64,000 bases of DNA from Mycolicibacterium septicum DSM 44393 (GTDB lineage Bacteria; Actinomycetota; Actinomycetes; Mycobacteriales; Mycobacteriaceae), in NCBI RefSeq assembly GCF_000455325.1, contig NZ_HG322953.1:370110-434109 (forward strand). The letters are read 5' to 3'. Within the stretch, counting starts at the first letter, position 1, and the number at the start of each line of letters is the position of its first letter. This document shows, in pieces, positions 1-9,208 of this stretch. The translations under genes were made by a program, and so were the position numbers. The notes under the pieces were generated by a model that saw nothing but the letters and a program-made list of their open reading frames with translations, searched no databases and was not told the DNA's origin.

Positions 1-1833
1 ATATGGGAATTGGATCCTGCAGGGGTCGAACCCGCGCGCCGGCTGACCCAAGGGGTCAAAGGGGAGTCCGCTCCGGTGTTCACCGCCGACGGAGACGTGT
101 TGTTCCTCGCCGTGCGTCCCGGGGAGGGCGAGGACAAACCGCCGGCGGCCCTGTGGCGGCTACCCGCCGGCGGCGGTGAGGCATCCGAGGTGCTGACGAT
201 GCCCGGCGGTGTCGCGGGTGCGGCGAGCGCCCGCGCCGCCGACGCCACCGTCGTCACCGCCTCCCTGCTGCCGTCGTCGGCCGGAGTCGACGACGACAAG
301 GCGAAGCGCGAGGCCCGTAAGGACACCAAGGTGTCGGCGATCCTGCACACCGGCTACCCGGTCCGGCACTGGGATCACGACCTGGGTCCGGACCAGCCCC
401 ACCTCTTCGACGCCGACGGGCGGCGGGACCTGACCCCCGGTCCGGGCGCGGCGTTGCGCGAGACGACCTTTGATCTCAGCGCCGATGGCGGATTCGTGGT
501 GACGTCCTGGCAGGAGCCCGGCCCCGGCACGGCGCTGCGGGTTGCGCTCGTGCGCATCGACCGGGTCACCGGCGAACGCACCACCATCGCCGAGGAACCC
601 GGAGCCGACCTGGAACGCCCCGCGATCGCACCGGATGGCAGCGCGGTGGCCTTCACCCGGGAAACTCATTCCACTCCCACCGCGCCGCCACGGATCACGT
701 TGTGCTGCATGCAGTTCGGAGAAGACCCGGTGGAGCTGACCGGCGACTGGGATCGCTGGCCGTCCTCGGTGGCCTGGACGCCGGATTCCTCGGCGCTGAT
801 CGTGACGGCCGACGACGGCGGCTGTGGTCCGATCTTCTCCGTGGACCCCGTATCCGGCGCGGTCACCAAATTGACCGATGATGACTTCACCTACTCCGAT
901 GTGCGTCCCGCGCCCGGCGGGGTGATCTATGCGCTGCGCAGCTCCTATGCCGCGCCCCCGCATCCGGTCCGGATCGACCGGGACGGCACCGTCACCGCGC
1001 TGCCGTGCCTGGAGGCACCAGAACTGCCCGGCACGGTGACCGAGGTGACCGCGACCGCCGCCGACGGCACCCCTATCCGGTCTTGGCTCACCCTGCCCGA
1101 AGGCGACGAGCCGGCCCCGCTGGTGCTGTGGGTTCATGGCGGCCCGCTTGGCAGCTGGAACACCTGGCACTGGCGGTGGAACCCGTGGTTGCTCACCGCC
1201 CGGGGGTATGCCGTGTTGATGCCGGATCCGGGCCTGTCCACCGGCTACGGCCAGGACTTCATCGCACGCGGCTGGGGCTCCTGGGGCGGCGATCCCTACA
1301 CCGACCTGATGGCGGCTACCGATGCCGCGTGCGCACATCCGCGAGTCGATGCCTCGCGCACCGCCGCGATGGGCGGATCGTTCGGCGGTTACATGGCCAA
1401 CTGGATCGCCGGGCACACCGATCGGTTCGACGCCATCGTCACGCATGCCAGCCTGTGGGCGCTGGACCAGTTCGGCCCCACCACCGACGGGGCGTACTGG
1501 TGGGCCCGGGAGATGACACCCGAGATGGCCCAGCGCAATTCACCACACCGGTTCGTCGGTGACATCGCCACCCCGATGCTGGTGATCCACGGCGACAAGG
1601 ACTATCGCGTACCGATCGGCGAGGCGCTGCGGCTGTGGTACGAGCTGCTCACCCATTCGGGGCTGCCCGCCGACGAGAACGGCGAGAGCCCCCACCGGTT
1701 CCTCTATTACCCGACGGAGAACCACTGGGTGCTGGCGCCGCAGCACGCCAAGATCTGGTACCAGGTGGTGACGGCATTCCTGGCCGACCACCTGCGCGGT
1801 GAACCGGTGCAGTTGCCCGAATTGCTCGGGTAG
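1..1833 (+). CDS. S9 family prolyl oligopeptidase-like peptidase (5' partial)
   Basis: The reading frame is open from base 1 with no convincing start, so the N-terminus lies outside the window; 610 residues are visible. The first two thirds look like the beta-propeller of S9 peptidases, with repeated short strands carrying DG and PDG turns. The C-terminal third is an alpha/beta hydrolase domain: an oxyanion-type HGGPLG motif, the nucleophile elbow GGSFGGY (Ser near visible residue 460), an Asp in HGDKDYRVP and a His in TENHWVL. It probably cleaves short peptides in the cytosol, since no signal peptide is seen in the visible part. The stop lies 10 bases before the next start, so it is probably cotranscribed with the dehydrogenase-like gene. 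The family is clear but the substrate is unknown. Confidence 0.9.
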   Translation: MWELDPAGVEPARRLTQGVKGESAPVFTADGDVLFLAVRPGEGEDKPPAALWRLPAGGGEASEVLTMPGGVAGAASARAADATVVTASLLPSSAGVDDDKAKREARKDTKVSAILHTGYPVRHWDHDLGPDQPHLFDADGRRDLTPGPGAALRETTFDLSADGGFVVTSWQEPGPGTALRVALVRIDRVTGERTTIAEEPGADLERPAIAPDGSAVAFTRETHSTPTAPPRITLCCMQFGEDPVELTGDWDRWPSSVAWTPDSSALIVTADDGGCGPIFSVDPVSGAVTKLTDDDFTYSDVRPAPGGVIYALRSSYAAPPHPVRIDRDGTVTALPCLEAPELPGTVTEVTATAADGTPIRSWLTLPEGDEPAPLVLWVHGGPLGSWNTWHWRWNPWLLTARGYAVLMPDPGLSTGYGQDFIARGWGSWGGDPYTDLMAATDAACAHPRVDASRTAAMGGSFGGYMANWIAGHTDRFDAIVTHASLWALDQFGPTTDGAYWWAREMTPEMAQRNSPHRFVGDIATPMLVIHGDKDYRVPIGEALRLWYELLTHSGLPADENGESPHRFLYYPTENHWVLAPQHAKIWYQVVTAFLADHLRGEPVQLPELLG

Positions 1834-1843
1834 CGTCGAGATC

Positions 1844-3094
1844 GTGACGCAGCGTGAGTTTGATCTGGTGCTGTACGGCGCCACGGGATTCGCCGGAAAA
1901 CTGACCGCCGAGTACCTGGCCAGGGCCGGGGGATCGGCCCGGATCGCCCTGGCCGGCCGTTCCGAGGAGCGCCTGCGCGCGGTCCGCGACGGCCTGGGGC
2001 CCGGCGCGCAGTCGTGGCCGCTGGTGACCGCCGACGCCACCTCTCAGCCCTCTCTCGACGCGATGGCCGCACGCACCCAGGTGGTGGTGACGACGGTGGG
2101 GCCGTACGCCCGCTACGGCATGCCGCTGGTCGCGGCGTGCGCCGCGGCCGGTACCGACTACGCCGACCTCACCGGTGAGACGACATTCATCCGCGACAGC
2201 ATCGACCTCCATCACAAGCAGGCGGTCGACACCGGTGCCCGGATCGTGCATTCGTGCGGATTCGATTCGGTGCCATCTGATCTCACGGTGTATGCGCTGT
2301 ATCAGCGGGCGCTCGCAGACGGAGCCGGGGAACTCGGTGACACCAACCTGGTGGTGCGCAGTTTCGCCGGCGGCGTGTCGGGCGGCACCGTGGCCTCGAT
2401 GCTGGAACTGCTGGACACGCTGTCGTCGGACCCGGAGGCCCGGGCGCTGATGAACGACCCGTACACGCTGAGCCCCGACCGTGGGGCCGAACCCGAACTC
2501 GGCGCTCAGCCCGACGTGCGGTGGCGCCGCGGTGGTGAGATCGCTCCCGAGCTCGCCGGGTACTGGACCGGCGCGTTTGCCATGGCCGCCCCGAACACCC
2601 GAATCGTGCGGCGCAGCAACGCATTACTGGACTATGCCTACGGGCGCCGCTTCGAGTACGCCGAGCAGATGAGCCTGGGCCGCTCGCCTGCGGCGCCGCT
2701 GGCGGCCGCAGCGGTGACCGGAGCCAACGCATTCACGCTCGGTGTGGGCGGCCGCTACTTCAACCGGCTGCCCGGCGGTCTGGTCGCGAAGTTGGCTCCC
2801 AAGCCGGGTACCGGTCCCAGCGAGCGGGCCCGCGAGCGGGGCCACTACCGCGTCGAGACCTACACCACGACGACATCGGGCGCCCGGTACGTCACAAGCA
2901 TGGCCCAGCAAGGCGATCCCGGATACAAGTCGACAGCGGTGCTGCTCGGCGAGTGCGGGCTGGCGCTGGCAACCGATCGGGACGCGCTGTCGGACCGCCG
3001 TGGCGTGCTGACACCGGTGGCCGCGATGGGGGATGTCCTGCTCACCCGGCTACCGGCCGCCGGGGTGTCGCTGGAAACCACTGCCCTGAGCTGA
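1844..3094 (+). CDS. Saccharopine dehydrogenase-like NAD(P)-binding protein
   Basis: 416-residue protein. It opens with a Rossmann segment (FDLVLYGATGFAGKL) and continues with the saccharopine dehydrogenase NADP-binding fold. The mid-region HSCGFDSVPSD and the later conserved segments match the mycobacterial Rv2449c type, which is related to membrane-associated trans-acting enoyl reductases. A GTG start at 1844 is chosen because the Rossmann strand begins only five residues later; an upstream in-frame start at 1799 would overlap the peptidase gene. The true substrate is not known, and it is unlikely to be saccharopine itself because these actinobacterial paralogues are distant from lysine enzymes. 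The 115 bases before the next gene hold no clear terminator. Confidence 0.88.
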   Translation: MTQREFDLVLYGATGFAGKLTAEYLARAGGSARIALAGRSEERLRAVRDGLGPGAQSWPLVTADATSQPSLDAMAARTQVVVTTVGPYARYGMPLVAACAAAGTDYADLTGETTFIRDSIDLHHKQAVDTGARIVHSCGFDSVPSDLTVYALYQRALADGAGELGDTNLVVRSFAGGVSGGTVASMLELLDTLSSDPEARALMNDPYTLSPDRGAEPELGAQPDVRWRRGGEIAPELAGYWTGAFAMAAPNTRIVRRSNALLDYAYGRRFEYAEQMSLGRSPAAPLAAAAVTGANAFTLGVGGRYFNRLPGGLVAKLAPKPGTGPSERARERGHYRVETYTTTTSGARYVTSMAQQGDPGYKSTAVLLGECGLALATDRDALSDRRGVLTPVAAMGDVLLTRLPAAGVSLETTALS

Positions 3095-3209
3095 GCTGGC
3101 GCAACACGAACGGATCCGCCTGCGTCGAACACCTGTGGGGCAAGATCAGATTCGACTAGTGTCGTTGTCGAGGACTTCCAGTACGCCAGCAACGAAGGTG
3201 GGATGAAAA

Positions 3210-3830
3210 ATGGCCGGTCTCGATGATCTGTTCGCGCAGATCCCCGTGGCGGATATCGCAAGCAAGCTCGGCGCAGATGAAGGCGAGGTGAGCGCCGCCA
3301 TCAAGACCCTGGTGCCCGCGCTCGTCGGCGGTGTGGCGGAGAACGTACAGGCGGACAACATCGACTCGAGCGATCTGGAGTCGGCCGTGTCCGCGCAGGG
3401 CGCCAGCGGCCTGCTCGACGGCGGCGTGAGTGTCGACCAGGTCGACGCCAACGAAGGCAACCAGATCGTCTCGAAGATCTTCGGCGGCAACGACAGCAAC
3501 CAGGTCGCGTCGGCGTTGGCCGGCACGGGCGCCGGTGGCGGTGATCTGATCAAGAAGCTGCTGCCGATCCTGGCGCCGATCGTGCTCGCCTACATCGGCA
3601 AGCAGTTCGCCCAGAAGAACGCCGCTCCGGCCGGAGAGGCGCAGGCTCAGGCTTCCGGCGGAGGCGGCCTGGGCGACATCCTCGGCAGCATCCTGGGCGG
3701 CGCGACCGGTGGCGGCGGCGCCGCCAACAACCCGCTGGGCAGCATCCTCGGCAGCGTGCTCGGCGGCGGTGGCAACCAGGGCAATGCCATCGGTGAGATC
3801 CTCGGCGGCCTGCTCGGCGGCAAGAAGTAG
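3210..3830 (+). CDS. DUF937 (YidB-like) glycine-rich protein
   Basis: 206 residues. The N-terminal half is helical and acidic (start MAGLDDLFAQIPVADIA) and fits the DUF937 family of small bacterial proteins. The C-terminal third is low-complexity, built on repeats of the type LGSILGG and LLGGKK. There is no signal peptide and no convincing membrane segment, apart from a short hydrophobic run LLPILAPIVLAYIG near residues 114-127. The ATG at 3210 has a good ribosome binding site (GAAGGTGGG at 3195-3203). It stands alone, followed by a strong hairpin terminator. Its function is unknown; the glycine-rich tail suggests a role in assembly or aggregation, but this is inference. Confidence 0.8.
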   Translation: MAGLDDLFAQIPVADIASKLGADEGEVSAAIKTLVPALVGGVAENVQADNIDSSDLESAVSAQGASGLLDGGVSVDQVDANEGNQIVSKIFGGNDSNQVASALAGTGAGGGDLIKKLLPILAPIVLAYIGKQFAQKNAAPAGEAQAQASGGGGLGDILGSILGGATGGGGAANNPLGSILGSVLGGGGNQGNAIGEILGGLLGGKK

Positions 3831-3853
3831 CCCCGGCACCAAGCCGGCTCGAG

Positions 3854-3893
3854 AGCCTCCGACGCCCAGCGAACGCACCGGGCATCGGGGGCT
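3854..3893 (+). terminator. Hairpin terminator after the DUF937 gene
   Basis: An imperfect GC-rich inverted repeat (AGCCTCCGACGCCC against GGGCATCGGGGGCT, two mismatches) surrounds a 12-base loop. It starts 23 bases after the DUF937 stop and ends before the valS promoter. There is no long T-run after it, as is usual for mycobacterial terminators. Confidence 0.65.
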
Positions 3894-3918
3894 TTCGCGT
3901 ATTCGGGCACGTCCTTCT

Positions 3919-3924
3919 TAGAAT
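3919..3924 (+). promoter_or_regulatory. -10 box of a leaderless valS promoter
   Basis: TAGAAT lies 6 bases before the GTG start of valS and no ribosome binding site is present. This is the arrangement of mycobacterial leaderless genes, and it supports the GTG at 3931 as the start. Confidence 0.6.
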
Positions 3925-3930
3925 GGCTCG

Positions 3931-6582
3931 GTGACCCCCACCCCTGACGATCGTGCCGATGCCCTCCCCAAATCCTGGGATCCGGCCGCGGTAGAAGCCG
4001 ACCTGTATCAGGGCTGGGTGGATGCCGGATATTTCACCGCCGATTCGGCCAGCGAAAAGCCGCCTTATTCGATCGTGCTGCCGCCGCCCAATGTGACCGG
4101 CAGCCTGCACATGGGCCACGCGCTCGACCACACCCTGATGGACGCCCTCACCCGCCGCAAGCGCATGCAGGGCTACGAGGTGCTGTGGCTGCCCGGCATG
4201 GACCACGCCGGCATCGCCACCCAGACCGTGGTGGAAAAGCAGCTCGCGGTCGACGGCAAGACCAAAGAAGACTTCGGTCGCGAGCTGTTCGTCGAGAAGG
4301 TGTGGGACTGGAAGCGTGAGTCCGGCGGCACCATCGGCGGGCAGATGCGCCGCCTCGGTGACGGCGTGGACTGGAGCCGCGACCGCTTCACCATGGACGA
4401 GGGCCTCTCGCGCGCGGTGCGCACCATCTTCAAGCGGCTCTTCGATGCCGGCCTGATCTATCAGGCCGAGCGGTTGGTCAACTGGTCACCGGTGCTGGAG
4501 ACCGCGATCAGCGACCTCGAGGTCAAGTACGAGGACGTCGAGGGCGAGCTGGTCTCGTTCCGCTACGGCTCGATGAACGATGACGAGCCCCACATCATCG
4601 TGGCCACCACCCGTGTCGAGACCATGCTCGGTGACACCGCGATCGCGGTGCACCCCGACGACGAGCGGTACCGCCACCTGGTCGGCACAACGCTGGCACA
4701 CCCGTTCGTGGAACACGGGATGATCATCGTGGCCGACACCCACGTCGACCCCGAATTCGGTACCGGCGCAGTCAAAGTCACCCCCGCGCACGACCCGAAC
4801 GACTTCGAGATCGGGCTGCGCCATCAGCTGCCGATGCCGACGATCATGGACACCAAGGGCCGGATCGCCGACACCGGAACCCAGTTCGACGGCATGGACC
4901 GGTTCGAGGCCCGGGTCAAGGTGCGTGAGGCGCTGGCCGAGCAGGGCCGGATCGTCGCGGAGAAGCGGCCGTACCTGCACAGCGTCGGACACTCCGAGCG
5001 CAGCGGTGAGCCCATCGAGCCGCGCCTGTCCCTGCAGTGGTGGGTCAAGGTGGACGGTCTGGCCAAGGCGGCAGGCGATGCGGTGCGCAACGGCGACACC
5101 GTGATTCACCCGCCGAGCCTGGAGCCGCGGTGGTTCGCCTGGGTGGACAACATGCACGACTGGTGCATTTCCCGGCAGCTGTGGTGGGGTCACCGGATCC
5201 CGATCTGGCACGGTCCCAACGGCGAGACGGTGTGCGTCGGTCCCGACGAGACCCCGCCGGCCGGCTGGGAGCAGGACCCCGACGTGCTCGACACCTGGTT
5301 CTCCTCGGCGCTGTGGCCGTTCTCCACCATGGGCTGGCCCGACCACACGCCCGACCTGGCCAAGTTCTATCCGACCTCGGTGCTGGTCACCGGCTACGAC
5401 ATCCTGTTCTTCTGGGTGGCCCGGATGATGATGTTCGGCACGTTCGTCGCCGACGATCCGGCCATCACGTTCAACGGCAAGCGCGGTCCGCAGGTGCCGT
5501 TCGAGAACGTCTTCCTGCACGGGCTGATCCGCGACGAGTTCGGCCGCAAGATGAGCAAGTCGCGCGGCAACGGGATCGACCCGCTGGACTGGGTGGAGAA
5601 GTTCGGCGCCGACGCGCTGCGGTTCACCTTGGCCCGCGGCGCCAGCCCCGGCGGTGACCTGTCCATCGGTGAGGACCACGCCAGGGCCTCCCGCAACTTC
5701 GCCACCAAGCTGTTCAATGCCACGCGGTTCGCCCTGATGAACGGTGCGGCTCCCGCGCCGCTGCCCGCTGCGAGCGACCTGACCGACGCCGACCGCTGGA
5801 TCCTCGGTCGCCTCGAAGAGGTTCGCGACGAAGTGGATGCGGCACTCGACAGCTATGAGTTCAGCCGGGCCTGCGAATCGCTGTACCACTTCGCCTGGGA
5901 CGAGTTCTGCGACTGGTACGTGGAACTGGCCAAGGTGCAGCTCGGTGAGGGTGTTGCTCACACGACCGGGGTGCTGGCCTTCGTGCTCGACGCACTGCTC
6001 AAGCTGCTGCATCCGGTCATGCCGTTCGTCACCGAGACGCTGTGGAAGGCACTCACCGACGGCGAGTCGATCGTCATCGCGCCGTGGCCGCAGGCATCCG
6101 GCATCGCACTTGATCCGGTTGCGGCGCAGCACATTGCCGATATGCAGAAGCTGATCACCGAGGTGCGCCGCTTCCGCAGCGACCAGGGCCTGGCCGACCG
6201 GCAGCGGGTCCCGGCCCGGTTGTCGGCGATCACCGAGGCCGGCCTGACCGAGCAGCTGCCCGCGGTCACGGCGCTGGCCTGGCTGACCGACGCCGGTGAC
6301 GGGTTCACGCCGTCGGCCTCGGTCGAGGTGCGTCTGACGCAGGCCACGGTCCTCGTCGAGGTCGACACCTCGGGCACCGTCGATGTCGCGGCCGAGCGTC
6401 GCCGGCTGGAGAAGGACCTGGCCGCGGCACAGAAGGAACTGGCCACCACCACGGCCAAGCTCGGCAACGAGGCCTTCCTCGCCAAGGCGCCCGAGAACGT
6501 CGTCGACAAGATCCGCGGCCGCCAGCAGTTGGCCGGCGAAGAGGTCGAGCGCATCAACGCACGCCTGGCCGGGCTCAAATGA
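3931..6582 (+). CDS. valS: Valyl-tRNA synthetase
   Basis: Cytoplasmic class Ia aminoacyl-tRNA synthetase that charges tRNA-Val and edits mischarged threonine. The 883-residue length is normal. The HIGH-type signature is in PPNVTGSLHMGHA (about residues 50-62), and the connective-peptide editing domain follows (TTRVETMLGDTAIAVHP). The KMSKS loop is RKMSKSRGN near residue 545, then the anticodon-binding domain and a C-terminal coiled coil rich in Ala, Glu and Lys (residues about 810-880), typical of ValRS. No T-box leader lies upstream. The gene ends 7 bases before folC, as in M. tuberculosis (Rv2448c-Rv2447c), so the two are probably one transcript. Confidence 0.98.
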   Translation: MTPTPDDRADALPKSWDPAAVEADLYQGWVDAGYFTADSASEKPPYSIVLPPPNVTGSLHMGHALDHTLMDALTRRKRMQGYEVLWLPGMDHAGIATQTVVEKQLAVDGKTKEDFGRELFVEKVWDWKRESGGTIGGQMRRLGDGVDWSRDRFTMDEGLSRAVRTIFKRLFDAGLIYQAERLVNWSPVLETAISDLEVKYEDVEGELVSFRYGSMNDDEPHIIVATTRVETMLGDTAIAVHPDDERYRHLVGTTLAHPFVEHGMIIVADTHVDPEFGTGAVKVTPAHDPNDFEIGLRHQLPMPTIMDTKGRIADTGTQFDGMDRFEARVKVREALAEQGRIVAEKRPYLHSVGHSERSGEPIEPRLSLQWWVKVDGLAKAAGDAVRNGDTVIHPPSLEPRWFAWVDNMHDWCISRQLWWGHRIPIWHGPNGETVCVGPDETPPAGWEQDPDVLDTWFSSALWPFSTMGWPDHTPDLAKFYPTSVLVTGYDILFFWVARMMMFGTFVADDPAITFNGKRGPQVPFENVFLHGLIRDEFGRKMSKSRGNGIDPLDWVEKFGADALRFTLARGASPGGDLSIGEDHARASRNFATKLFNATRFALMNGAAPAPLPAASDLTDADRWILGRLEEVRDEVDAALDSYEFSRACESLYHFAWDEFCDWYVELAKVQLGEGVAHTTGVLAFVLDALLKLLHPVMPFVTETLWKALTDGESIVIAPWPQASGIALDPVAAQHIADMQKLITEVRRFRSDQGLADRQRVPARLSAITEAGLTEQLPAVTALAWLTDAGDGFTPSASVEVRLTQATVLVEVDTSGTVDVAAERRRLEKDLAAAQKELATTTAKLGNEAFLAKAPENVVDKIRGRQQLAGEEVERINARLAGLK

Positions 6583-6589
6583 GGGCCCG

Positions 6590-7996
6590 GTGACCGACCC
6601 GATTCCTTCCCCGGACGAGATCGCCGCGCTCCTGCAGGTCGAGCACCTGCTCGATCAGCGGTGGCCCGAGACCAAGCTGGACCCCAGCACGGCACGCATC
6701 TCCGCCCTGCTGGAGCTGTTGGGCTCGCCACAGCGGGCCTATCCGTCCATCCATGTCGCGGGGACCAACGGCAAGACGTCGGTGGCCCGCATCGTCGATT
6801 CGTTGCTGGTCGCCCTGCACCGGCGCACCGGGCGCACCGCGAGTCCGCATCTGCAGTCCGCGGTGGAGCGCATCTCGATCGACGGAATGCCCATCACCCC
6901 AGCGCAATACGTGAACACCTATACGGAGATCGAACCGTTCGTGGAACTGGTGGACCGGCAGTCCGAGGCCGCCGGTGGCCCGAAGATGAGCAAGTTCGAG
7001 GTCCTCACCGCGATGGCCTTCGCGGCCTTCGCCGATGTGCCCATCGACGTCGCGGTCATCGAGGTCGGAATGGGCGGACGCTGGGACGCCACCAACGTCG
7101 TCAACGCCCCGGTCGCGGTGATCACCCCGATCGGCATCGATCACACCGACTATCTCGGTGACACGATCGCCGAGATCGCGGGGGAGAAGGCGGGCATCAT
7201 CACCCGGCAGCCGGAGGACCTGGTGCAGACCGACACCGTCGCGGTGATCGGCAAGCAGGTTCCCGAGGCCATGGAGGTGCTGCTGGCCGAGGCGGTGCGC
7301 GCCGACGCGGCCGTGGCCCGCGAGGATTCCGAGTTCGCAGTGCTCAGCAGGCAGGTCGCCATCGGCGGACAGGTGCTGGAGCTGCAGGGCCTGAGCGGTG
7401 TGTACTCCGACATCTTCCTGCCGCTGCACGGTGAGCATCAGGCTCACAACGCCGTTCTCGCATTGGCCGCGGTCGAGGCGTTCTTCGGTGCGGGCGCGGA
7501 CCGCCAGCTCGATGTCGAGGCCATCCGGGCCGGCTTCGCGTCGGTGCGCAGCCCGGGCCGCATGGAACGCATGCGAAGTGCGCCAACGGTTTTCATCGAC
7601 GCGGCGCACAATCCCGCCGGAGCGGCGGCGCTGGCGCAGACCCTGCAGCAGGAGTTCGACTTCCGCTACCTGGTGGGGGTCGTGTCGGTGATGGGGGACA
7701 AGGACGCCGGCGGCATCCTGAGCGCTCTGGAGCCGGTCTTCGATCAGATCGTGGTCACCCACAACGGTTCACCGCGGGCGATGGACGTCGAGTCGCTGGC
7801 GTCGCTGGCCGAGGAGCGGTTCGGGCAGGATCGGGTGATCACCGCCTCGACGCTGCCTGATGCGATCGAGACGGCCACCGCCCTGGTCGAGGAGGCCGGG
7901 GCAGACGAAGGACTGTCCGGGTCCGGCATGGTGATCACCGGTTCGGTGGTGACCGCCGGCGTGGCCCGGACCCTGTTCGGACGGGACCCGCAGTGA
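6590..7996 (+). CDS. folC: Folylpolyglutamate synthase / dihydrofolate synthase
   Basis: 468 residues, Mur-ligase-like. It adds glutamate to dihydropteroate and to folates in the cytosol. The ATP-binding loop is HVAGTNGKTSVA near residues 56-67. The central segment VIEVGMGGRWDATN and the C-terminal domain with FIDAAHNPAGA match FolC. The GTG at 6590 lies 7 bases after the valS stop; upstream in-frame codons fall inside valS and encode no conserved sequence. The last four bases overlap the start of the next gene (GTGA), so translation is probably coupled. Confidence 0.96.
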   Translation: MTDPIPSPDEIAALLQVEHLLDQRWPETKLDPSTARISALLELLGSPQRAYPSIHVAGTNGKTSVARIVDSLLVALHRRTGRTASPHLQSAVERISIDGMPITPAQYVNTYTEIEPFVELVDRQSEAAGGPKMSKFEVLTAMAFAAFADVPIDVAVIEVGMGGRWDATNVVNAPVAVITPIGIDHTDYLGDTIAEIAGEKAGIITRQPEDLVQTDTVAVIGKQVPEAMEVLLAEAVRADAAVAREDSEFAVLSRQVAIGGQVLELQGLSGVYSDIFLPLHGEHQAHNAVLALAAVEAFFGAGADRQLDVEAIRAGFASVRSPGRMERMRSAPTVFIDAAHNPAGAAALAQTLQQEFDFRYLVGVVSVMGDKDAGGILSALEPVFDQIVVTHNGSPRAMDVESLASLAEERFGQDRVITASTLPDAIETATALVEEAGADEGLSGSGMVITGSVVTAGVARTLFGRDPQ

Positions 7997-8412
7997 GCAA
8001 TCAGACCCCCGGTGACCAGACGCCGAGTGACAAGCCGGCTCCGCCCGACCCCTGGAAGAGTTTCCGCGGGGTGATGGCGGGGACGCTGATTCTCGAAGCC
8101 ATCGTCGTACTGCTGGCCCTGCCGGTGGTGGGTGTCAGCGGCTCCGGGCTGACCTGGGCGTCGGGCGGATTCGTGGTCGGGCTGGCCATCGTGCTGATCT
8201 TGATGTCGGGGATCCAGGGCCGGCCCTGGGCCATCTGGGCGAACCTGGGCATCCAGCTGGTGGTGATCGCCGGTGCGCTCATCCATGGGGCCATCGGCTT
8301 CATCGGCGTGATCTTCGCCGTGGTCTGGCTGCTGATCGTGTACCTGCGGGGTGAGGTCAAACGCAGGCAGGATCGTGGCCTGCTGCCGGGTCAGCAACCG
8401 CCCAGCGAATAG
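7993..8412 (+). CDS. DUF4233 small integral membrane protein
   Basis: 139 residues with four hydrophobic segments (about residues 25-45, 50-72, 78-98 and 98-116) and charged termini. This matches the conserved actinobacterial DUF4233 protein always found between folC and ndk (Rv2446c). It starts with GTG overlapping the folC stop by four bases. No catalytic motif is visible. The function is unknown; the fixed position suggests only co-expression with folate genes. Confidence 0.85.
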   Translation: MSNQTPGDQTPSDKPAPPDPWKSFRGVMAGTLILEAIVVLLALPVVGVSGSGLTWASGGFVVGLAIVLILMSGIQGRPWAIWANLGIQLVVIAGALIHGAIGFIGVIFAVVWLLIVYLRGEVKRRQDRGLLPGQQPPSE

Positions 8413-8483
8413 GGCAGTGATAGCTGGGCCACAGTGCGGGCTCCGTCGGGGCCCCGAGATGGCGCCGCGCTGTTACCGACCGG

Positions 8484-8489
8484 TACGCT
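8484..8489 (+). promoter_or_regulatory. -10 box of a leaderless ndk promoter
   Basis: TACGCT lies 7 bases before the GTG at 8497 with no ribosome binding site between them, fitting leaderless transcription and supporting that start. Confidence 0.55.
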
Positions 8490-8496
8490 CTCTGCC

Positions 8497-8919
8497 GTGA
8501 CTGAGCAGACCCTTGTCCTGATCAAGCCCGACGGCGTGCAGCGCCACCTGGTCGGGGAGATCCTCGGCCGGATCGAGCGCAAGGGCCTGACCCTGGCGGC
8601 GCTCGAACTGAAGAACGTCAGCGTCGAGCTGGCCAAGCAGCACTACGCCGAGCACGACGGCAAGCCGTTCTTCGATTCGCTGCTGGAGTTCATCACCTCC
8701 GGACCCGTCGTGGCAGCCATCGTGGAGGGGCCGCGCGCCATCGCCGCGTTCCGTCAGATCGCCGGCGGCACCGATCCGGTGGAGAAGGCTGTGCCCGGCA
8801 CCATCCGCGGTGACCTGGCGCTTGTGACCCAAGACAACCTGGTTCACGGGTCGGATTCGCCGGAGTCGGCGGCCCGCGAGATCGCCCTGTGGTTCCCTGG
8901 CGAAGCCTCCGCCGGATAA
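8497..8919 (+). CDS. ndk: Nucleoside diphosphate kinase
   Basis: 140-residue cytosolic enzyme that moves the gamma-phosphate between nucleoside triphosphates and diphosphates. It opens with EQTLVLIKPDGVQR and carries the catalytic histidine in NLVHGSDSPESA, the invariant Ndk active-site motif. The start at GTG 8497 gives a protein of family length; an upstream in-frame start at 8434 would add 21 residues that do not belong to the fold. It is the orthologue of Rv2445c and sits upstream of rne as in M. tuberculosis. Confidence 0.97.
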   Translation: MTEQTLVLIKPDGVQRHLVGEILGRIERKGLTLAALELKNVSVELAKQHYAEHDGKPFFDSLLEFITSGPVVAAIVEGPRAIAAFRQIAGGTDPVEKAVPGTIRGDLALVTQDNLVHGSDSPESAAREIALWFPGEASAG

Positions 8920-8959
8920 TCCTTCTCGCAGTCTGGTCAGTACCGCGTCAGTGATGTGG

Positions 8960-9208
8960 GATACTGGTTGCGGGTAGCCAGCCTCAACCGAGGCTGAACA
9001 CCCGAATGAAGACTTCGACGAGCGCGACCACCGCAATCCGGTGCGGCGCGGGCCGTCCAGCCATCATTCAGCCAGGCACCGGGTGGGTTCGGTAGCGAAC
9101 CGCCCGGAGCGAGACCACAACAAGTCCGGGGAAAGTGTCCCGGGCCAATAGCGGAAGCCCTCGCGTGGCCGCGTCGATACGACGCGCCCGGGGGCTTGAG
9201 GAGAATTC
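8960..9208 (+). promoter_or_regulatory. rne promoter and long structured 5' leader
   Basis: A -10-like GATACT at 8960-8965 predicts transcription from about 8972, leaving a leader of about 235 nt before the rne start. The leader holds at least three hairpins: a 7-bp stem with a 4-base loop at 8979-8996, an interrupted stem at 9079-9107 (CCGGG/CCCGG plus GGTTC/GAACC), and CCGGG/CCCGG near 9128-9146. No clear -35 is seen. A long rne leader is known in M. smegmatis. Regulation of rne through its own leader is a family precedent from E. coli and is only inferred here. Confidence 0.6.

Noticed and set aside
3831..3930. T-box leader for valS
   Set aside because: No specifier stem or T-box consensus; the gene looks leaderless.
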